NCBI RefSeq assembly: GCF_003231285.1
Contig: NZ_QKNS01000008.1
Span: forward strand, 62,001 to 126,000
Origin: Hymenobacter sediminis
GTDB lineage: Bacteria; Bacteroidota; Bacteroidia; Cytophagales; Hymenobacteraceae
Reading direction: 5' to 3'
DNA length: 64,000 nt
The translations under genes were made by a program, and so were the position numbers. Positions 34,238-42,404 of this stretch are shown one piece after another; position 1 is the first letter of the stretch; every line of letters starts with the position of its first letter. The notes beneath the pieces were generated by a model that saw nothing but the letters and a program-made list of their open reading frames with translations, made no database searches and was not told the DNA's origin.

Positions 34238-35377
34238 ATGCCTACTCGTCTTAATAAATACATCAGCGAAAGTGGGGTCTGCTCCCGCCGGGAGGCCGAC
34301 CGCTTTATTGAGCAGGGCAACGTGCTGGTGAATGGCAAGCGGGCCAGCATCGGCGACCAGGTAACGAGCAAGGACCGGGTTTCGGTGAACGGTATTGTTA
34401 TTGAGCCCCGCGCCGAGGAAGATGCTGTGTACATTGCCTACAACAAGCCGCCGGGCATCATTTCTACCACCGATACCGGCATCAAGGACAACATCATCCG
34501 GGCCATCAAGCACTCGGTGCGCATCTTCCCTATCGGCCGCCTCGACCGGGATTCGCAAGGTCTGATTCTGCTGACCAGCAACGGCGACATCGTCAATAAA
34601 ATCCTGCGGGCCGGTAATAAGCACGAGAAGGAATACATCGTGATGGTGGACAAACCCATCAACGACTTGTTCATTGAGGGCATGGCCAACGGCGTCCCAA
34701 TTGGGGGCACCATGACCCAGCCCTGCAAGGTGACCAAGGAAACACCCTACATCTTCCGCATTATTCTGGTGCAGGGCCTCAACCGCCAAATCCGGCGCAT
34801 GTGCGAGTACTTCGGCTATGAGGTGGTGCAACTGGAGCGCATTCGCGTGATGAACATCAACGTGAAGGGCCTGGGCGTAGGCGAGTGGCGCGAGCTGAAG
34901 GAAAAGGAGATGAAGGTGCTGTTTGAGATGATTAAGGACTCCGACGGGACTGATGATGGCTCCACGCCCCGGCGGCGCAAGCGCCCTTCCTCGGCTGAGT
35001 TCTGGGCCGACCGTCCGGGCCGCAAGGGTGCGGCCCCCCTACGGCCCGCCGATGCCCCCGGCCATGCCAAACCGGCTGGCGCCTGGGTAGAAAAACCCAC
35101 CGGTAAGCGCGCCGCCAAACGGCCTACTCCTGCTCCCACCGCTCCGGCTGAATGGCCCACAGGCCCGGCCCGGGCCAATGGACCCGCAACCGGAGTTCGG
35201 CCCGATGGGCCGGGGTTTGGCAAAACGCGTCGCCCTGCTGCGGGCGCTGGTAGCGGGCCTCGCCCACGCGGAGCAGCCGCCGGCAAAGGGCCTAAGTCGG
35301 CGCCCGCCGGACCACCCAAAGGCAAAACCAGTACCCGTGGTACCCGCGGCGCCAGCCGCCCCGGAAAGCGCTCTTAA
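34238..35377 (+). CDS. rluF: Pseudouridine synthase RluF-like, with long basic tail
   Basis: Modifies 23S rRNA (and tRNA-Tyr in E. coli) uridine to pseudouridine. ATG 34238 gives the usual start MPTRLNKYISES, in preference to 34211. The S4 RNA-binding domain (residues 1-55) is followed by the RsuA/RluB/RluF-type catalytic domain, with Asp103 in GRLDRDSQGL, and QGLNRQIRRMCEYFGY near its end. Normal members end around residue 245-290; here about 130 extra residues rich in Pro, Ala, Lys and Arg follow, a disordered, strongly basic extension common in Bacteroidota RNA-binding proteins. Confidence 0.88.
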   Translation: MPTRLNKYISESGVCSRREADRFIEQGNVLVNGKRASIGDQVTSKDRVSVNGIVIEPRAEEDAVYIAYNKPPGIISTTDTGIKDNIIRAIKHSVRIFPIGRLDRDSQGLILLTSNGDIVNKILRAGNKHEKEYIVMVDKPINDLFIEGMANGVPIGGTMTQPCKVTKETPYIFRIILVQGLNRQIRRMCEYFGYEVVQLERIRVMNINVKGLGVGEWRELKEKEMKVLFEMIKDSDGTDDGSTPRRRKRPSSAEFWADRPGRKGAAPLRPADAPGHAKPAGAWVEKPTGKRAAKRPTPAPTAPAEWPTGPARANGPATGVRPDGPGFGKTRRPAAGAGSGPRPRGAAAGKGPKSAPAGPPKGKTSTRGTRGASRPGKRS

Positions 35378-35390
35378 CTTTTAGTCTTAC

Positions 35391-35445
35391 CTCCAGAATG
35401 CCAGCGGCCCATCCTGTGATAGGATGGGCCGCTGGCATTCTGGAG
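35391..35445 (+). terminator. Long perfect hairpin downstream of rluF
   Basis: Arms of 25 bp, CTCCAGAATGCCAGCGGCCC... to its exact complement, around GTGAT. It begins 14 bp after the stop codon. No T tract follows, so intrinsic termination would be atypical; the function could be transcript stabilisation. Confidence 0.55.
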
Positions 35446-35634
35446 AAGGCCGTAACGTGGTGAAAACCGAACCCTACCTACATTATTCACTCACGAGCTT
35501 ACGTCCTACCCCAACAGGGTTTATGAAGCCTCATCAGAGTAGCAGTTACTCCTAGTGTAACGGGAACCTATTCAACTGATTTCACAATATCCAAAGTCTG
35601 ATTTCGCAATTACCACACGAACATTACTTAAGCC

Positions 35635-35650
35635 ATAAACAATTGTTTAT
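35635..35650. promoter_or_regulatory. 16-bp palindrome, operator-like
   Basis: ATAAACAATTGTTTAT is perfectly symmetric and lies 106 bp before the -7 element of yiaA; possibly a regulator site. No known consensus was matched. Confidence 0.35.
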
Positions 35651-35755
35651 CATCCATATAAGACAATACACCCATTGCTGTCACAGGATTTTTTACTGGC
35701 GATATAAAGTCTGATAGAAGAGAAAATTCGGGTGTCAATCGGTGAGGGGGCCGCG

Positions 35756-35763
35756 TATGTTTG
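35756..35763 (+). promoter_or_regulatory. Candidate -7 element upstream of yiaA
   Basis: TATGTTTG fits TAnnTTTG, 50 bp before the ATG at 35814. Confidence 0.4.
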
Positions 35764-35813
35764 AACTGTTCGGCCAGGGTGGCTGAGCAACCTTACTTCA
35801 AATCTTCCGCACC

Positions 35814-36230
35814 ATGAACACCAAACCATCGAATGCCTTTATTGCTGCTTCCTGGGTAGCCCTGCTGGCAGGCGTAGCCGCTTTCATTATTGGCCTCTGG
35901 AACGCCCAGATGCAGCTCAACGAAAAGGGCTATTACTTTGCAACTCTCATGTATGGGCTGTTTGCCGCCATTTCCCTACAAAAATCAGTGCGCGACCAGT
36001 TGGAGGGCATTCCGGTGACGGGCATCTACTACGGCTTGAGTTGGTTTTCAACCCTGCTGTCGGTAGCCCTCCTCACGGTAGGCCTCTGGAATGCTACCCT
36101 CACCCTGAGCGAGAAAGGCTTCTATGCCATGGCGTTTGTTTTGAGCCTGTTCGCCGCTATTGCCGTGCAAAAGAATACCCGCGACAACCGTGGCCAGAAC
36201 CCCAGCCCCGAAGCAACGGCTTTGAGCTAA
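35814..36230 (+). CDS. yiaA: YiaA/YiaB-type inner membrane protein
   Basis: 138 residues in two related halves, each with a pair of transmembrane spans: ASWVALLAGVAAFIIGLWNAQMQLNEKGYYF and WFSTLLSVALLTVGLWNATLTLSEKGFYAMAF in outline. The GLWNA...L.EKG.Y motif occurs once per half, which is the family signature shared with E. coli YiaA. Function is unknown beyond being a small integral membrane protein. Promoter candidate in front and the next gene 70 bp behind. Confidence 0.92.
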   Translation: MNTKPSNAFIAASWVALLAGVAAFIIGLWNAQMQLNEKGYYFATLMYGLFAAISLQKSVRDQLEGIPVTGIYYGLSWFSTLLSVALLTVGLWNATLTLSEKGFYAMAFVLSLFAAIAVQKNTRDNRGQNPSPEATALS

Positions 36231-36300
36231 TGGCGGGGGTAGCGGGCCAGTTGGTACCTTGCTGCCGACAGGGCCTGGTTCTTCCCCTGCTCAACTCATT

Positions 36301-36858
36301 ATGCCTTTGACGCCCAAACAACAGATGCTGGCCGGGGAGCTCTACCTCGCCAACGACCCCGAACTGGTAGCCGAGCGCCTGCAGGCCAAGCAGCTCTGCC
36401 ACCGCTACAACCAGGAGCCCGTGCACCTGAACAAAGAGGTACTGGCCGAGCTGCTGGGCTACGAAACCGACGCCCACCTGGAAGCGCCCCTACGCTGCGA
36501 CTATGGCTACAACATCCGCCTGGGCCGCAACGTGTACGCCAACTACAACCTCACCATCCTTGACTGTGCCCCCGTTACCATTGGCGATAATGTGTTCATC
36601 GCACCCAATGTGGTCCTGTCGACGGCCGGGCACCCAGTGGAGGTAGCCTCGCGCATTGCAGGCTGGGAATTCGCGAAGCCTATTACCATCGGTAACAATG
36701 TGTGGCTGGGGGCAGGAGTGCTGGTAATGCCCGGCGTGACCATTGGCGAGGGAACAACCATTGGGGCGGGCAGCGTCGTCACGCGCGATATTCCGGCGGG
36801 GGTGGTAGCCGTGGGCAACCCCTGCCGGGTGCTGCGGGAGGTAGCCGCACCAAAATAG
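36301..36858 (+). CDS. maa: Sugar O-acetyltransferase (maltose acetyltransferase-like)
   Basis: 185 residues from ATG 36301. The N-terminal Mac domain (MLAGELYLANDPEL) precedes the left-handed beta-helix with hexapeptide repeats, ending in VTIGEGTTIGAGSVVTRDIP and PAGVVAVGNPCR. These match the maltose/galactoside O-acetyltransferase family, trimeric acetyl-CoA enzymes of the cytosol. The ribosome-binding distance is short (AAC TCA TT before ATG). Physiological acceptor uncertain. Located on the same strand as yiaA with no terminator between. Confidence 0.88.
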   Translation: MPLTPKQQMLAGELYLANDPELVAERLQAKQLCHRYNQEPVHLNKEVLAELLGYETDAHLEAPLRCDYGYNIRLGRNVYANYNLTILDCAPVTIGDNVFIAPNVVLSTAGHPVEVASRIAGWEFAKPITIGNNVWLGAGVLVMPGVTIGEGTTIGAGSVVTRDIPAGVVAVGNPCRVLREVAAPK

Positions 36859-37020
36859 TAGCCGATTCATGGAATAGGCAGCAAGCTAAAAGAGGACGTC
36901 GTTCGGGCTTCTGAAAAAGCCTATCATCACACACACAGCGCTGTAGCACTACAGCCTCAGGAAAGAAGGCAAGAGCAGTACGGCCGCTTCATCTTCCAGA
37001 ATCTACTTCTCGTGTATCTT

Positions 37021-37065
37021 GCAGCCCGTCACGTAGCCCCGCGCTGCCGGCGGGCTGCTTTGTTT
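37021..37065 (+). promoter_or_regulatory. Hairpin in the bioB leader, possible attenuator
   Basis: GCAGCCCG at 37021-37028 pairs with CGGGCTGC at 37051-37058, and TTTGTTT follows. A TATCTTGC just before could be a -7-like element. It lies about 50 bp before bioB, so it may attenuate biotin operon transcription. Inference only. Confidence 0.35.
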
Positions 37066-37112
37066 AGCTGCCACCCCCAACCACAAACCAGAAACTACTT
37101 CCTCCCCGCCCC

Positions 37113-38123
37113 ATGATGATGCGTACCGACTGGACTCTCGACGAAGTAAAAGCTATTTATAACCAGCCTGTGCTGGAACTGGTAACTCAGGCCGCGGCCA
37201 TTCACGCCGAAACCCAGGCTACCGGCGAAGTGCAGGTGTGCACCCTGCTGAGCGTGAAAACCGGCGGCTGCCCCGAAGACTGCGCCTACTGCCCTCAGGC
37301 CGCCCGCTACCACACCGGCGTGCAGGCCCACAAGCTGCTCCCTGATGCCGAAGTACTGGCCGCGGCCCAGCGCGCCAAAGACGGCGGCAGCACCCGCTTC
37401 TGCATGGGTGCCGCCTGGCGCGAAGTGCGCGACAACCGCGACTTCGACCGGGTGCTGAACATGGTAACCGAGGTCAACAACATTGGGCTGGAAGTGTGCT
37501 GCACCCTGGGCATGCTGAACGAGTACCAGGCCGAGCGCCTGAAGGAAGCCGGCCTCTACGCCTACAACCACAACCTGGACACCAGCCGGGAGCATTACGA
37601 TGACATCATCACGACCCGCACCTACGACGACCGCCTGAACACGCTGGAGCACGTGCGCAAGGCCGGTATTTCGGTGTGCTCGGGCGGTATCATTGGCCTG
37701 GGCGAAACCGACGAGGACCGCATTGCCATGCTGCACACCCTGGCTACCCTACCCCAGCACCCCGAGTCGGTGCCGGTGAATGCGCTGGTACCAGTAGAAG
37801 GCACGCCCCTGGCCGACCAGCCCCGCGTGAGCGTGTGGGAAATGCTGCGTATGATTGCCACGGCCCGCATCCTGATGCCCCGCACCATGGTGCGCCTCTC
37901 GGCCGGCCGCCAGGAAATGCCCGTTACAGAGCAGGCCCTCTGCTTCCTGGCCGGCGCCAACTCCATCTTCTCGGGCGAGAAGCTGCTCACTACCCCCAAC
38001 CCCGACTTCGACGCCGACAAGCAGATGTTTGCCCTGCTGGGCCTCAAGCCCCGCAAGTCGTTCAAGGATGTACCGGAAGGTGCCGTAGTGCTGGGTAAAG
38101 AATCGGCTCCGGTAGTAGCTTAG
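37113..38123 (+). CDS. bioB: Biotin synthase
   Basis: Radical SAM enzyme that inserts sulfur into dethiobiotin. Cys53, Cys57 and Cys60 in CPEDCAYC bind the 4Fe-4S cluster; further ligands of the 2Fe-2S site and the GGIIGLGE and YNHNLDTS blocks are present. 336 residues is a normal length. The start has three successive ATGs (37113, 37116, 37119); the first is taken. First gene of a biotin cluster on the plus strand, followed by a large palindromic repeat and then bioF. A leader hairpin precedes it. Confidence 0.96.
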   Translation: MMMRTDWTLDEVKAIYNQPVLELVTQAAAIHAETQATGEVQVCTLLSVKTGGCPEDCAYCPQAARYHTGVQAHKLLPDAEVLAAAQRAKDGGSTRFCMGAAWREVRDNRDFDRVLNMVTEVNNIGLEVCCTLGMLNEYQAERLKEAGLYAYNHNLDTSREHYDDIITTRTYDDRLNTLEHVRKAGISVCSGGIIGLGETDEDRIAMLHTLATLPQHPESVPVNALVPVEGTPLADQPRVSVWEMLRMIATARILMPRTMVRLSAGRQEMPVTEQALCFLAGANSIFSGEKLLTTPNPDFDADKQMFALLGLKPRKSFKDVPEGAVVLGKESAPVVA

Positions 38124-38130
38124 AAAGATT

Positions 38131-38274
38131 AAAACTAACTCCCCTCCTCAGATGAGGAGGGGTTGGGGGTGGTTGATGGACGTATGAACGTTTCTAGAGC
38201 TAGTAGCTAGCGGCTGTTCAATGAGTGGTCAACCACCCCCAACCCCTCCTCATCTGAGGAGGGGAGCTAGTTTT
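38131..38274. repeat. MITE-like inverted repeat between bioB and bioF
   Basis: Two 46-bp arms (38131-38176 and 38229-38274), nearly identical when one is reversed, separated by 52 bp. Each arm contains CCCCTCCTC-AGAT/ATCT-GAGGAGGGG, itself a 9-bp hairpin, and GGGGGTGGTTGA. No coding potential; could fold into a strong stem and block transcription through the cluster, or act as a terminator. Confidence 0.85.
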
Positions 38275-38295
38275 TAGCTCTCGTGTAGAAGCCAT

Positions 38296-39438
38296 ATGCC
38301 TACCCCCTCTCCCCTCCACCAGCGCCTCGCCCGTGAGCTAGAGCAGCGCGAAGCCGCCGGCACGCGTCGCCGCCTCACGTTGTTCGCGCCGGGCCTCGTG
38401 GACTTCAGCTCCAACGATTATCTGGGTCTGAGCCGCCACCCGGCCGTGCAGCGGGCGTTGCTACTGGCTACGGAAGCTGGGGCGGGTAGCACAGGTTCCC
38501 GCCTGCTCACTGGCAACTCAGCGGCAGCCGAAGCGCTGGAAACGCACTTGGCGCAGTTCCACCGGGCCGAGGCAGCCTTGCTGTTCAACTCGGGCTACGC
38601 TGCCAACTTGGGCTTCTTCGCCGCCGTGCCCCGCCGCGGCGACACGATTCTCTACGACGAAGCTTCGCATGCCTCTGTAAAAGATGGAATCCGGGGTTCG
38701 TTTGCCACGGCCTGGAGCTTCCGCCACAATAACCTAACGGACCTGGAGCGCAAGCTGGCCCGCGCTACCGGAACCGTATTTGTGGCGGTAGAGAGCTTGT
38801 ATTCCATGGACGGCGACATGGCCCCGCTGGCGGAGCTGGCGGCGTTGTGCCGGGAGCGGGAACTGTATCTGGTGGTGGATGAGGCCCACACCAACGGGCT
38901 CTATGGACCCCAGGGCGAAGGCTTGGTAGTAGAGCAGGGGCTGGAAGACGCCGTATTTGCTCGCGTGCTCACGTTCGGGAAGGCTTTGGGCAGCCAGGGT
39001 GCCGCCGTGGCTGGCCCGGCCGTGCTCCGCGACTACCTGCTCAATTTCAGTCGGCCCTTCATCTACACCACCGCCCTACCCCCGCACTCCGTCGCAAGCC
39101 TCCAGGCTGCCTACGAAGTGCTGCCTAACCTATCAGCGGAGCGGGAGCAGCTTTTTGCGCTTTCTGACTACCTGAAAACCCGCCTGAACGCCGTACCAGG
39201 GCTGCGCGTGCCCCTGGAAAGCCACGTTATTCATCCGGTGTTTTTTACCAACGCACCCGGCCCGGCCCGCGTGCGGGAGGTAGCGTCGGCGGCTCAGGCG
39301 GCCGGCTTTGATGTTCGGCCTATTGTGGCTCCCACGGTACCGGCCGGCACGGAGCGGCTGCGGCTTATCCTGCATTCCTACAACACGGCGGCGGAAATTG
39401 ACGGGCTGGCCGCCTTGGCGGCTCGCATCACAGGATAG
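38296..39438 (+). CDS. bioF: 8-amino-7-oxononanoate synthase
   Basis: PLP-dependent alpha-oxoamine synthase that condenses pimeloyl-ACP (or -CoA) with L-alanine. The 380-residue protein has DEAHTNG (195-201), the PLP-binding Lys229 in TFGKALGSQG, and the DFSSNDYLGLS opening typical of the family. The start follows the repeat element by 21 bp, which leaves almost no room for a separate promoter, so co-transcription with bioB would have to read through the repeat. Next comes a gene for a secreted protein unrelated to biotin. Confidence 0.95.
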   Translation: MPTPSPLHQRLARELEQREAAGTRRRLTLFAPGLVDFSSNDYLGLSRHPAVQRALLLATEAGAGSTGSRLLTGNSAAAEALETHLAQFHRAEAALLFNSGYAANLGFFAAVPRRGDTILYDEASHASVKDGIRGSFATAWSFRHNNLTDLERKLARATGTVFVAVESLYSMDGDMAPLAELAALCRERELYLVVDEAHTNGLYGPQGEGLVVEQGLEDAVFARVLTFGKALGSQGAAVAGPAVLRDYLLNFSRPFIYTTALPPHSVASLQAAYEVLPNLSAEREQLFALSDYLKTRLNAVPGLRVPLESHVIHPVFFTNAPGPARVREVASAAQAAGFDVRPIVAPTVPAGTERLRLILHSYNTAAEIDGLAALAARITG

Positions 39439-39535
39439 TAGAACTGCACTGGTTAACAGCCATATTTCTGCATCTCACGGTGTCACTATTGTCCGCGCTG
39501 TATGTTTTACATCCCAACTATTTTAGATGCACTAT

Positions 39536-40246
39536 ATGAAACCACTTTTTGCTTTTCTATTCTCGGCCCTGACGGCTACTTCTTACGGGCAGCAATTTTC
39601 CTACCCCCTGTTGAAAGCCCAAGGGCAACAGACAACTGACTTTGTTCCGCAGGGCTGGCTTATTCACGACAGTGCCGTGGGAGATTTAAATAAAGACGGC
39701 CTGCCAGATGCTGCGCTTATACTACAGCACAAAACCCTGGTTACGCAGCTACATGAAGGATCGGAAATTAAAAGTCAACCTCGAATACTGGCTATTCTAT
39801 TTAAATCAGGCGCGACGGGTGGTTTTGAATTGAAAGAGCAAAGCAACACGTTCATACCGGAAGATCAGGACCTTGAAAACGACGAGGAGGAACTCGATGA
39901 CCCTTTCCTCCGAATAGAGATTACAAGAGGGCTACTAGAACTAGTCTTTCAGGAATCTTATAAAACCTCGACTAACTACTCAGCGGGCACCGAATACAAA
40001 TTCCGGTACAACGGCCAAGAGTTTCAATTGATTGGAGCTGATTTTACCCGCATCCATAGAATGGCTTTTGAGCTGGAACAATACAGCTACAACTTCCTGA
40101 CTAAGAAGCGGATTTACTCCAAAGGCAAGATTGGCGGGAAAACGACCAGCTCCCCCGCAAAGTCGTTTGTGCTGCCGGCACTCAAGACCCTGAAAACCCT
40201 GAAAGCCCCCAACGAGTGGGAAATCGAGCCCGACGTTACGCTGTAA
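39536..40246 (+). CDS. Secreted protein between bioF and bioD, unknown function
   Basis: The start at ATG 39536 gives a signal peptide (MKPLFAFLFSALTATSYGQQ). The 236-residue mature protein has a GDLNKDGLPDAALIL loop, an EF-hand-like or FG-GAP-like D-x-N-x-D-G-x-x-D calcium motif at about 48-56, and an otherwise beta-rich domain with a basic Lys-rich tail. It is 97 bp from bioF and 105 bp from bioD on the same strand, an odd insertion in a biosynthetic cluster. No recognised family. Confidence 0.7.
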   Translation: MKPLFAFLFSALTATSYGQQFSYPLLKAQGQQTTDFVPQGWLIHDSAVGDLNKDGLPDAALILQHKTLVTQLHEGSEIKSQPRILAILFKSGATGGFELKEQSNTFIPEDQDLENDEEELDDPFLRIEITRGLLELVFQESYKTSTNYSAGTEYKFRYNGQEFQLIGADFTRIHRMAFELEQYSYNFLTKKRIYSKGKIGGKTTSSPAKSFVLPALKTLKTLKAPNEWEIEPDVTL

Positions 40247-40351
40247 CGCGGCGGCGGCACCGGAAATCCTCTGCTGAAACTCCTGCATCTTTGCCGCCTT
40301 TGCCAGGAACGCCCGCAAGGGCGCTTTTAGAAGTTTAAACGCGCTTGTCTC

Positions 40352-40972
40352 TTGGAACGACTTTTCATCACCGGCATCGGCACCGATGTCGGCAAAACTG
40401 TGGTTTCGGCCATCCTGACCGAGGCTTTGCAGGCCGATTACTGGAAGCCCGTGCAAGCAGGCCTGGAACCCAGCACCGATGCGGGCACCGTCCGCAGCCT
40501 TGTATGCAACACCCGCAGCCATTTTTGGCCGGAACGCTACCGCCTGCAACTGCCGGCCTCGCCCCACGCCGCCGCCGCCGCCGAAGGCATCACGCTGCAG
40601 CCCCAGGATTTCCAGCTGCCCGAAACCGCCAACCATTTGCTGGTAGAAGGCGCCGGCGGCCTGCTGGTCCCCCTGGCACCCGGCTTCCTGATGGCTGACC
40701 TAGCCCAGCAGCTGGACCTGGATGTAGTGGTGGTTTCGCGCAATTACCTGGGTAGCATCAACCACACCCTGCTCACGCTGGAAGCCCTGCAGGCGCGCGG
40801 GCTGCGCGTACGCGGCCTCGTGTTTAACGGCGAGCCAACACCCGCCACCGAGGAGTTTATCAGTCAGCATACCGGCGTGCCCCTCCTACCCCGCGTCCTG
40901 CCCGAAACCCAGGTCACCCTTGAGGTAGTGAGCCGTTATGCTGCTGAGTTCCGGGAGTGGTTTAGACTGTAA
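40352..40972 (+). CDS. bioD: Dethiobiotin synthetase
   Basis: ATP-dependent carboxylation of 7,8-diaminopelargonate to dethiobiotin. The P-loop GIGTDVGKT (8-16) starts at residue 8; the frame's only good start codon is TTG at 40352, in perfect position for a protein beginning MERLFITGIG. Later hallmarks are WKPVQAG and LLVEGAGGLLVPL. 206 residues, typical. Overlaps nothing; bioA's coding start lies 101 bp after its stop, with a promoter-like element between. Confidence 0.92.
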   Translation: MERLFITGIGTDVGKTVVSAILTEALQADYWKPVQAGLEPSTDAGTVRSLVCNTRSHFWPERYRLQLPASPHAAAAAEGITLQPQDFQLPETANHLLVEGAGGLLVPLAPGFLMADLAQQLDLDVVVVSRNYLGSINHTLLTLEALQARGLRVRGLVFNGEPTPATEEFISQHTGVPLLPRVLPETQVTLEVVSRYAAEFREWFRL

Positions 40973-41034
40973 GAATGATCTACCATCGGGGCAGAGACTC
41001 GTTTCCCTAAACCTGCTGTCCACGCACCCGGTTG

Positions 41035-41042
41035 TAGCTTTG
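41035..41042 (+). promoter_or_regulatory. Candidate -7 element upstream of bioA
   Basis: TAGCTTTG fits TAnnTTTG and lies 31 bp before the bioA ATG; the -33 region is weak. May give bioA and the ketoacyl synthase extra transcription. Confidence 0.35.
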
Positions 41043-41072
41043 CCCCGGCCGATACGTCCGGCCAACCATCCA

Positions 41073-42404
41073 ATGCCCGAACTTACCTCCCTTTCTGAGC
41101 GGGACCACGCCGTCGTGTGGCACCCCTATACCCAAATGCAGACTGCCCCGCTGGCTGTGCCCATTGTGCGCGGGGAGGGCAGCTGGCTGATTGCCGAAGA
41201 CGGCACCCGCTACCTCGACGGTATTTCTTCGTGGTGGGTAAATCTGCACGGCCACGCCCACCCCCACATTGCCCAGCGCGTGAGCGAGCAGCTCCGCACC
41301 CTGGAGCACGTGCTGTTTGCCGGCTTCACCCACCCCGCCGCCGTGGAGCTGGCCGAGCAGCTGCTGGAAATTCTGCCCAGCAACCAAGCCCGCGTTTTCT
41401 ATTCCGACAACGGCTCCACAGCCGTGGAAGTGGCCCTGAAAATGGTGTTGCAATACTTCCACAACCAGGGCCAGCCGGAGCGCCGCACTTTCCTTTGCTT
41501 CCGCGACTCCTACCACGGCGACACCTTCGGGGCTATGGCCGTGAGCAGCCGCGGAGCCTTCACCCAGCCCTTCTGGCCCCTGCTCTTCGACGTGGAGTTT
41601 ATTGATGTGCCCGTGCCGGGTAGGGAAGCCGAGGTGCTGGCTCAACTCGACACGCTGCTGCAGCGCCCCGATATAGCGGGCTTCATCTTCGAGCCTCTGG
41701 TGCTGGGCACGGCGGGCATGGTGATGTACTCGCCGGAGGTACTCACGGAAATGCTGCGCCGCTGCCACCAGCGCGGGGTGCTCTGCATTGCCGATGAGGT
41801 CATGACGGGCTTTGGGCGCACCGGGCCGCTGTTTGCCAGCAGCCTACTCCAGGAGCAGCCCGACATCATGTGCTTTTCCAAGGGCCTGACCGGTGGCACC
41901 CTGGCCATGGGCCTGACCACCTGCGCCGCGCCCATCTACGAGGCTTTCCTGAGCGACGACAAAATGCGGGCTCTCTTCCACGGCCACTCCTACACGGCCA
42001 ACCCCGTGGCCTGCGCCGCCGCCCTGGCCAGTCTGGAACTCACGCGCACCGACGAATGCAGCCAGCAGCGTCAGCGGATTGAGGCTGCTCACGCGGCTTT
42101 CCGCCAGGAAATAGAAGCCCTGCCCGGCATCCGACAGGTGCGCCACCGCGGCACTATTCTGGCCGTGGAGTACGACCCGGGCGAGGGCACCAGCTACTTC
42201 AGCCGCCTCCGCGACGCCTTCTACCAACTCGCCATCGACAACCAGATTGTGCTACGTCCCCTTGGCAATGTGGTGTACCTACTACCCCCCTACTGCACCA
42301 CCAACCAAGAGCTGGAGCTGCTGTACGTGGTGCTGCGCCGCATGCGGGAGGTGGTTCTGAACTTCGAGCCGGCGCCTACCCTACCCGAGTACCTGCATGA
42401 CTGA
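41073..42404 (+). CDS. bioA: Adenosylmethionine--8-amino-7-oxononanoate aminotransferase
   Basis: PLP enzyme using S-adenosylmethionine as amino donor. The ATG at 41073 gives the family-normal start and 443 residues; the earlier in-frame ATG at 40938 lies in the bioD gene. Asp241 and Lys270 (CFSKGLTGG) bind PLP. The SSWWVNLHGHAHP region at 52-64 and YHGDTFGAM at 147-155 are characteristic of BioA and not of ornithine or GABA aminotransferases. Its last 8 bp overlap the next gene's start, so the two are translationally coupled. Confidence 0.95.
   Translation: MPELTSLSERDHAVVWHPYTQMQTAPLAVPIVRGEGSWLIAEDGTRYLDGISSWWVNLHGHAHPHIAQRVSEQLRTLEHVLFAGFTHPAAVELAEQLLEILPSNQARVFYSDNGSTAVEVALKMVLQYFHNQGQPERRTFLCFRDSYHGDTFGAMAVSSRGAFTQPFWPLLFDVEFIDVPVPGREAEVLAQLDTLLQRPDIAGFIFEPLVLGTAGMVMYSPEVLTEMLRRCHQRGVLCIADEVMTGFGRTGPLFASSLLQEQPDIMCFSKGLTGGTLAMGLTTCAAPIYEAFLSDDKMRALFHGHSYTANPVACAAALASLELTRTDECSQQRQRIEAAHAAFRQEIEALPGIRQVRHRGTILAVEYDPGEGTSYFSRLRDAFYQLAIDNQIVLRPLGNVVYLLPPYCTTNQELELLYVVLRRMREVVLNFEPAPTLPEYLHD

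Larger units (their letters stand above)
35378..35813. other. Intergenic region with a long hairpin and palindrome
   Basis: Contains the 25-bp perfect hairpin 35391-35445, a 16-bp palindrome ATAAACAATTGTTTAT at 35635-35650, and a promoter-like element for yiaA near 35756. Base composition drops to AT-rich from about 35560 on. No coding content seen. Confidence 0.6.

Noticed and set aside
38131..38274. Attachment site or integrated element boundary
   Set aside because: There is no integrase, tRNA or direct repeat near; the inverted-repeat form fits a hairpin element better.
41007..41768. Antisense 253-codon ORF across bioA
   Set aside because: Shadow of bioA, whose PLP lysine and motifs are complete on the plus strand.
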